Source: Clostridia bacterium
GTDB lineage: Bacteria; Bacillota; Clostridia; Oscillospirales; Acutalibacteraceae
DNA: 64,000 nucleotides
Assembly (NCBI GenBank): GCA_900771085.1
Contig: CAAGMR010000060.1
Span: 1-64,000, forward strand
Direction: 5' to 3'
Shown here one piece after another: positions 60,229 to 64,000 of the stretch (position 1 is the first letter of the stretch; every line of letters starts with the position of its first letter). Below the pieces are notes generated by a model that worked only from the letters and a program-made list of their open reading frames with translations, was not told the DNA's origin and did no database searches. Position numbers and translations under genes: made by a program.

Positions 60229-61179
60229 ATGATCGGTATTGAAAAGCCAAACATCGATGTTTTAAATACAGATGAAAACAGCAAGTACGGAAAGTTCACA
60301 CTTGAGCCACTTGAGAGAGGATTCGGCACAACTCTTGGTAACAGCATGAGACGTGTTCTCCTTTCATCTCTTCCGGGCTATGCAATCACATCAATCAAGA
60401 TTGATGGCGTTCGTCATGAGTTCTCAACAATTCCAGGCGTTAAAGAAGACGTAACTGAGATTGTTCTTAACCTCAAGAGCGTAATCGTTAAGGTTGCAAG
60501 TGAGACACAGAAAACTGTTTATATTCACGCTGCAGGTGAAGGTGAAGTAACTGCAGGCGACATTGAAGGAGATTCTGAGGTTGAAATCATCAATCCGGAG
60601 CTTCACATTGCTTCACTCGACAAAGACGCAAAACTTGACATCGAAATGACAGTTGACTACGGCAGAGGATACGTTTCTGCTGAAAGAAACAAGGATAAGT
60701 TTGAGAACATTGCAGATCTTATCGCAATCGACTCAATCTACACACCTGTTGATAAGGTTAACTTCACTGTTGAGAATACTCGTGTAGGTCAGCGTATCGA
60801 CTACGATAAGCTCACACTCGAAGTATGGACAAATGGTACACTTACCGCTGAGGAAGCTGTATCACTTGCAGCCAAGATCCTCAACGATCATCTCAAGTTA
60901 TTTATTGACCTTTCAGACAGCGGTATGAACGCTGACATCCTTACAGAAAAGGATGATAACACTCGTGAAAAAGTGTTGGAGATGACCATTGAAGAACTTG
61001 ATTTGTCTGTTCGTTCCTTTAACTGCTTAAAGAGAGCAGGCATTAACACAGTAGAAGATCTCACCAACAGATCCGAAGACGACATGATGAAGGTTAGAAA
61101 CCTCGGTCAGAAATCTCTTACCGAAGTTATCAACAAGCTTGATTCTCTCGGCTTCTCTCTCCGTAAGGATGACGAATAA
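60229..61179 (+). CDS. rpoA: RNA polymerase alpha subunit
   Basis: Alpha dimerises to start RNA polymerase assembly and contacts UP elements and activators. The 316 aa protein has the N-terminal domain with LEPLERGFGTTLGNSMRRVLL and the C-terminal domain with the helix-hairpin-helix RNLGQKSLTEVINKL. It follows TAGGAGGG. Confidence 0.98.
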   Translation: MIGIEKPNIDVLNTDENSKYGKFTLEPLERGFGTTLGNSMRRVLLSSLPGYAITSIKIDGVRHEFSTIPGVKEDVTEIVLNLKSVIVKVASETQKTVYIHAAGEGEVTAGDIEGDSEVEIINPELHIASLDKDAKLDIEMTVDYGRGYVSAERNKDKFENIADLIAIDSIYTPVDKVNFTVENTRVGQRIDYDKLTLEVWTNGTLTAEEAVSLAAKILNDHLKLFIDLSDSGMNADILTEKDDNTREKVLEMTIEELDLSVRSFNCLKRAGINTVEDLTNRSEDDMMKVRNLGQKSLTEVINKLDSLGFSLRKDDE

Positions 61180-61197
61180 GGTAAAGGAGTGATTTAA

Positions 61198-61539
61198 ATG
61201 CCAGGTAGTAGAAAACTCGGTAGAACAAGTGACCACCGCAAAGCTATGCTTCGTGCAATGGTAACTTTCCTCTTCGAAAATGGCAAAATCGAAACCACCG
61301 TAACCCGTGCCAAGGAAGTTCGCGCTATGGCCGAAAAGATGATCACAATCGCTAAGAAGAATGATCTTACTTCCAAGAGACAGGTTCTCGCTTATGTTAC
61401 TAAGGAAGATGTTGCAAAGAAACTCTTTGACGAGATCGCTCCAAAGTACGATGGCGTAAACGGCGGATATACTCGCATTATTAAAACAGGCCCACGTCGT
61501 GGCGACGGTGCAGAGATGTGCATCATCGAGCTTGTATAA
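61198..61539 (+). CDS. rplQ: 50S ribosomal protein L17
   Basis: L17 lies near the tunnel exit. The 113 aa protein begins PGSRKLGRTSDHRKAMLRAM and ends with YTRIIKTGPRRGDGAEMCIIELV in conserved form. It follows AAAGGAG and is the last gene of the cluster, with a strong terminator behind. The energy-coupling-factor and truA genes that often follow in Clostridia are missing. Confidence 0.98.
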   Translation: MPGSRKLGRTSDHRKAMLRAMVTFLFENGKIETTVTRAKEVRAMAEKMITIAKKNDLTSKRQVLAYVTKEDVAKKLFDEIAPKYDGVNGGYTRIIKTGPRRGDGAEMCIIELV

Positions 61540-61566
61540 TAACTCGAGACCCATATAAATAACATC

Positions 61567-61603
61567 AAGCGGCTTCTCGCATGAGAGGCCGCTTTTGTTT
61601 TTT
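61567..61603 (+). terminator. Rho-independent terminator of the ribosomal protein cluster
   Basis: AAGCGGCTTCTC (61567-61578) pairs with GAGAGGCCGCTT (61583-61594) with one T-G pair, followed by a T-rich run. Confidence 0.95.
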
Positions 61604-61605
61604 TA

Positions 61606-61659
61606 AAAGTAACCTACAACGGCAAAACATACGCAGTAAGCTACGGCAAAGTAGTCTAA
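61606..61659 (+). pseudogene. Remnant: last 17 codons of a cell-surface repeat protein
   Basis: Right after the rplQ terminator the frame reads KVTYNGKTYAVSYGKVV and stops. This resembles the end of the intact frame 700 bp downstream (KVNGQLYAIQNGKVV). It has no start and no upstream domain, so it looks like the 3' end left over from a deleted or displaced gene. Confidence 0.55.
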
Positions 61660-61681
61660 TATACTATCTACTAAAACACAT

Positions 61682-61708
61682 AGGAGCAACCCACCTCGTG
61701 TTGCTCCT
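61682..61708 (+). terminator. Hairpin after the surface-protein remnant
   Basis: AGGAGCAAC (61682-61690) pairs perfectly with GTTGCTCCT (61700-61708), but only an interrupted T run follows. It is probably the old terminator of the lost gene. Confidence 0.6.
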
Positions 61709-61732
61709 TAAATGACTTTTAGACATCAATAA

Positions 61733-62392
61733 ATTCTACTCTTATGGGGTGGTTTTGCCGGCACAGTAAAGGGAACAGTGAAGAATTGTACTAACGAGCT
61801 CAGCATCACAGCACCTAGCAACACGGTAGGTCTTGGCGGTATCTGTTATACTCTTAGCTCCACGGGTGTTCTTGAGAATTGCTCCAACAAAGGAACACTC
61901 ACAAGTAAGACAAACAAGGACCTCAAAGAGCTCGCTTTCGAAGGCACAGGTACCATCAAAGACTGTTCACACACAGACTTGACAAAGACTGAGGCTAAAG
62001 ACGCAACTTGTATAGACGAAGGCAACACAGCATATTGGACATGCGAGAACTGTAACAAGGTCTTCAGCGATGAAGCAGCAACTACAGAGACAACTGTAGA
62101 GGAAACAGTTATTGTAGCTACTGGCGAGCACACATACGAGAATGGCGTTTGCACAGTATGCGGAGCTGAAGATCCAACTGAGCCTGAAGATGTTATCGAC
62201 GGCCTTGTAGAAGATGAAGATGGCGTTTGGAGATACCACGTAAACGGTCCTGTAGACTATGACTTCACAGGCCTCGTACCAAACGAGTACGGTACATGGT
62301 ACATAAGAAACGGCCAAGCCCGCTTCGACTACACCGGCAACATCAAAGTCAACGGACAACTCTACGCTATCCAGAACGGCAAGGTAGTATAA
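61733..62392 (+). pseudogene. 5'-truncated cell-surface protein with GLUG-like, cysteine-rich and wall-binding-like repeats
   Basis: The frame is open from just after a stop at 61730. It begins in the middle of a repeat (GGFAGTVKGTVKNCTN) typical of large clostridial surface proteins. It continues with a CSHTDL...YWTCENCNKVFSDEAATTE module and a CTVCGAE hook, and ends with C-terminal repeats (DGVWRYHVNGPVDYDFTG, GTWYIRNGQARFDYTG, KVNGQLYAIQNGKVV) like cell-wall-attachment repeats. A GTG at 61778 could start translation but there is no good ribosome binding site, no signal peptide and no promoter. I regard it as the 3' end of a surface protein gene whose 5' part is missing. Confidence 0.65.
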
Positions 62393-62400
62393 AGCAATTA

Positions 62401-62430
62401 AAGGCATCTCGAAAGAGATGCCTTTTTTTT
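62401..62430 (+). terminator. Rho-independent terminator after the surface-protein fragment
   Basis: AAGGCATCTC, a GAAA tetraloop and GAGATGCCTT form a perfect 10-bp stem, followed by six further T. Confidence 0.95.
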
Positions 62431-62488
62431 CAATAATAGTAAGAAAGCACATGTTTTTTTAAAAAAGCAACAAAAATACAACATTATA

Positions 62489-62497
62489 TGGTAAGAT
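62489..62497 (+). promoter_or_regulatory. Possible extended -10 promoter of the riboswitch-DUF1847 unit
   Basis: TG-G-TAAGAT at 62489-62497 is an extended -10. No clear -35 was found. A start about seven bases downstream would fall just before the first paired region of the leader. Confidence 0.4.
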
Positions 62498-62506
62498 AAA
62501 GCTAAT

Positions 62507-62592
62507 TAGTATTCGAGCTCGAGAGAGCCTATGGGTGACTGAGAGAAACTCAGTCGCCTCCCGTGTTTGGAAAGGATGCTTCTTAAGGCTTT
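62507..62592 (+). ncRNA. Structured leader, candidate molybdenum/tungsten cofactor riboswitch aptamer
   Basis: A closing helix is formed by GTATTC (62509-62514) and GGATGC (62574-62579), with AAAGC/GCTTT possible outside it. Inside lie the hairpin GCTC-GAGA-GAGC (62517-62528) and a 10-bp hairpin, 62534-62543 with 62549-62558, capped by AGAAA. The single-stranded part after it, CTCCCG then GGAAAG, resembles the conserved segments of the Moco/Tuco RNA family as I remember them. A terminator follows and the genes downstream look like metal-oxyanion transport. The family name is a suggestion; only the structure is seen. Confidence 0.5.
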
Positions 62593-62597
62593 TTTAG

Positions 62598-62622
62598 ACA
62601 GGGGCATACTCTGTATTTTTTT
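62598..62622 (+). terminator. Attenuator terminator in front of the DUF1847 gene
   Basis: ACAGGG (62598-62603) pairs with CTCTGT (62609-62614) around GCATA with one G-T pair, followed by seven T. It lies between the candidate aptamer and the start codon, as an expression platform would. Confidence 0.6.
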
Positions 62623-62650
62623 ATTTGCCTAAAAATTAGGGGGAATTGAA

Positions 62651-63448
62651 ATGAATTGTGCCAAGTGCAAAAGTCAAAGCTGTCAGATAAAGAGTAAGCA
62701 GAATTGGCCAAATAATTGTCCTATGTGGGATGAGGGACTCATATCTAGAGGTCTTGCCCTTTATAAAGAGGGTGGAAATGAGGAAATGTATGCAAATGGC
62801 ATGAAGGGTATGCGGCATGTAATGGGCCGTATGTCCCGCGTTATGGAGGCAGTTAGCTTTTGCAAGGCTAATGGCTACAAAAAGATAGGTGTTGCATATT
62901 GCAGTGGCATGCTTCCTTACGGCAGGATGGTTGTGGATATTTTTGAGGAGTATGGCTTTGAGGTAGTTTCTGCAGGTTGCAAGACTGCTGGTCTCGGTGC
63001 AGGAGATTTTATTGACCTTGAAAAATACGGAATCAAACGAGCAGATCCACCTGCTCCGCAGGTGGACGCAGCTAGAGCGAACGCTCCAAAGAAAGAATTT
63101 AAACCGTTGTTTCCAGAAGATGGCAAGATACCAGAATGGCCAACGTTTGATCCAAAGAATGTCAAGGATAGACCTCGTCCTCCTATGAATAGAGCGAGTT
63201 GCAATCCTCTCGGACAGGCAGAGGCGATAAATAGCGAGAACACGGAGTTCAATATCGTAGTCGGCTTATGCGTTGGCCATGACACTTTGTTCCTCAAGCA
63301 GTCTGAGGCGCCTTGCACAGTTGTGGTAGTAAAAGACAGACTTTACCACGACATCTGCAAGCCAGCTGTAGAAGCAGCGTATGAGTACTGCGTAAATGAT
63401 GTAAACAAGGACTTTTATGTCAGCGTAGAAGAGGAAGCAGAAGATTGA
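62651..63448 (+). CDS. DUF1847 family metal-binding protein with a proline-rich insertion
   Basis: The 265 aa protein starts with a cysteine cluster (C3, C6, C11 and C23) and has the DUF1847 blocks VAYCSGMLPYGR, SAGCKTAG, SCNPLGQAEAIN and GLCVGHDTLFLKQSEAP. The family is thought to bind metal or Fe-S and its function is unknown. A stretch of about 50 residues (131-180), rich in Pro, Lys and acidic residues, interrupts the usual path between the third and fourth blocks. The ATG follows AGGGGG. The ABC ATPase gene begins one base after the stop. With the leader in front, a role in uptake or handling of molybdate or tungstate is possible; this is inference. Confidence 0.8.
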   Translation: MNCAKCKSQSCQIKSKQNWPNNCPMWDEGLISRGLALYKEGGNEEMYANGMKGMRHVMGRMSRVMEAVSFCKANGYKKIGVAYCSGMLPYGRMVVDIFEEYGFEVVSAGCKTAGLGAGDFIDLEKYGIKRADPPAPQVDAARANAPKKEFKPLFPEDGKIPEWPTFDPKNVKDRPRPPMNRASCNPLGQAEAINSENTEFNIVVGLCVGHDTLFLKQSEAPCTVVVVKDRLYHDICKPAVEAAYEYCVNDVNKDFYVSVEEEAED

Positions 63449-63449
63449 T

Positions 63450-64000
63450 ATGAAATTGGAGACAAGTAATCTGTCTTGTGGCTTTAAAGATAAGACAGTT
63501 CTTTCGGGTATCAACCTCACGGTTGAGAGCGGGGATATATGCTGCATATTAGGCGAAAATGGTGTGGGAAAATCAACCTTATTTAAAACTTTGCTCGGTG
63601 TTATACCACCTGTTGCAGGGTCAATATATCTCGGTGGAAAAGAACTTGGCACTATTTCGAGAAGAGAAATCGCCAGTATGATGGCGTATGTCCCACAAAA
63701 TCACAATCCAGCGTTTAACTACCTTGTCTCAGAGGTCATCATGATGGGAAGATATGGTAATTCCAAGCCGTTTTTGCTTCCCAACTCAGATGACAATGAG
63801 GCAGTAGAAAAGATAGCAGAAGAAATGGGCGTGAGCCACCTACTCGATAAGCCATATATGAATATATCTGGTGGTGAGAGACAGAAGGTTCTCATATGCA
63901 AGGCATTAGCTCAGAATCCCGATATACTCGTTTTTGATGAGCCAACCGCCAATCTTGATTATGGCAACCAAGTGGTATTGTTGGATGCGATATCAGAACT
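63450..64000 (+). CDS. FecE-type ABC transporter ATP-binding protein (3' end outside window)
   Basis: The visible 183 codons form an ABC ATPase of the siderophore/cobalamin/metal type. Walker A is GENGVGKST (about 35-43), the Q-loop is in VPQNHNPAF, the signature is ISGGERQK and Walker B is ILVFDEPTANLD. The frame is still open at the window end. The family energises BtuCD-like importers for iron complexes, cobalamin or, in MolBC, molybdate. The permease and binding protein genes should follow outside the window. Linkage to the leader and DUF1847 suggests the substrate could be a metal oxyanion. Confidence 0.92.
   Translation, partial: MKLETSNLSCGFKDKTVLSGINLTVESGDICCILGENGVGKSTLFKTLLGVIPPVAGSIYLGGKELGTISRREIASMMAYVPQNHNPAFNYLVSEVIMMGRYGNSKPFLLPNSDDNEAVEKIAEEMGVSHLLDKPYMNISGGERQKVLICKALAQNPDILVFDEPTANLDYGNQVVLLDAISE

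Noticed and set aside
62521..62575. TPP riboswitch, suggested by CTGAGA in the leader before DUF1847
   Set aside because: The other conserved TPP segments (ACCTGATC-like and GTAATGCCAGCG-like) are absent, and CTGAGA lies inside a perfect hairpin.
1..64000. CRISPR arrays, insertion sequences, prophage or defence genes
   Set aside because: No regularly spaced repeats, transposase motifs, integrase or nuclease/defence clusters were seen on either strand; the GIY-YIG protein alone is no evidence for one.

Overview
The window reads as chromosomal DNA of an anaerobic Gram-positive bacterium of the class Clostridia, most likely a gut-type lineage close to Lachnospiraceae (the family placement is an inference). 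Supporting signs are the zinc-type S14 and zinc-lid adenylate kinase, a CD1247-type zinc-ribbon protein, desulfoferrodoxin, a TatD-associated radical SAM protein, a 2-enoate-reductase-like flavoenzyme, strong purine-rich ribosome binding sites and several GTG/TTG starts. Base composition is moderate and codon use is strongly biased in the translation genes.

Positions 1-25 kb hold housekeeping operons, all on the + strand: smc(3' end)-ftsY-rdgB-yhbY-nadD-yqeK-rsfS; leuS-mscS; rpsU; a YqeG-type phosphatase with an M24 peptidase; efp with a CD1247-like gene; a NUDIX hydrolase with maf; mreB, then mreC-mreD-mrdA-minD for cell shape and wall synthesis; a methylglyoxal-synthase-like gene; hisS-aspS with an ArsP_2-type transporter; metY; a lipoprotein and a membrane-anchored GIY-YIG protein. 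Several neighbours overlap at TAATG or ATGA junctions, which points to translational coupling.

Positions 26-46 kb are more mixed, with frequent strand switches and bidirectional terminators: a TatD-associated radical SAM protein with a pyridoxamine kinase; an NAD-dependent epimerase; an EF-G-like GTPase; a flavodoxin-like gene followed by two tandem FliB-family genes and desulfoferrodoxin; pepD, a six-helix membrane protein, nth and a DUF1624/HGSNAT-like acyltransferase; tRNA-Met and tRNA-Glu; a HAD phosphatase, a GNAT and an alpha/beta hydrolase; an old-yellow-enzyme type oxidoreductase beside an OhrR-like regulator; GtrA; an OGG-type glycosylase; and rarA.

Positions 46.1-61.6 kb are the complete S10-spc-alpha cluster, from rpsJ to rplQ with secY, adk, map, infA and rpoA. 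It is preceded by a leader of about 330 nt with a clear promoter and secondary structure. After the rplQ terminator the usual clostridial order breaks. Two remnants of cell-surface proteins lie there, and then a structured leader that resembles a molybdenum/tungsten cofactor riboswitch. That leader precedes a DUF1847 protein and a FecE-type ABC ATPase that runs off the end of the window.

The points most worth following up are: the FtsY with its charged region at the C-terminus; the methylglyoxal-synthase homologue with changed catalytic positions; the inverted-repeat element in front of leuS; the desulfoferrodoxin leader that can hide its ribosome binding site; the tandem operator-like palindromes of the OhrR homologue; and the riboswitch-DUF1847-ABC unit. 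No CRISPR array, insertion sequence, prophage or defence island was seen.
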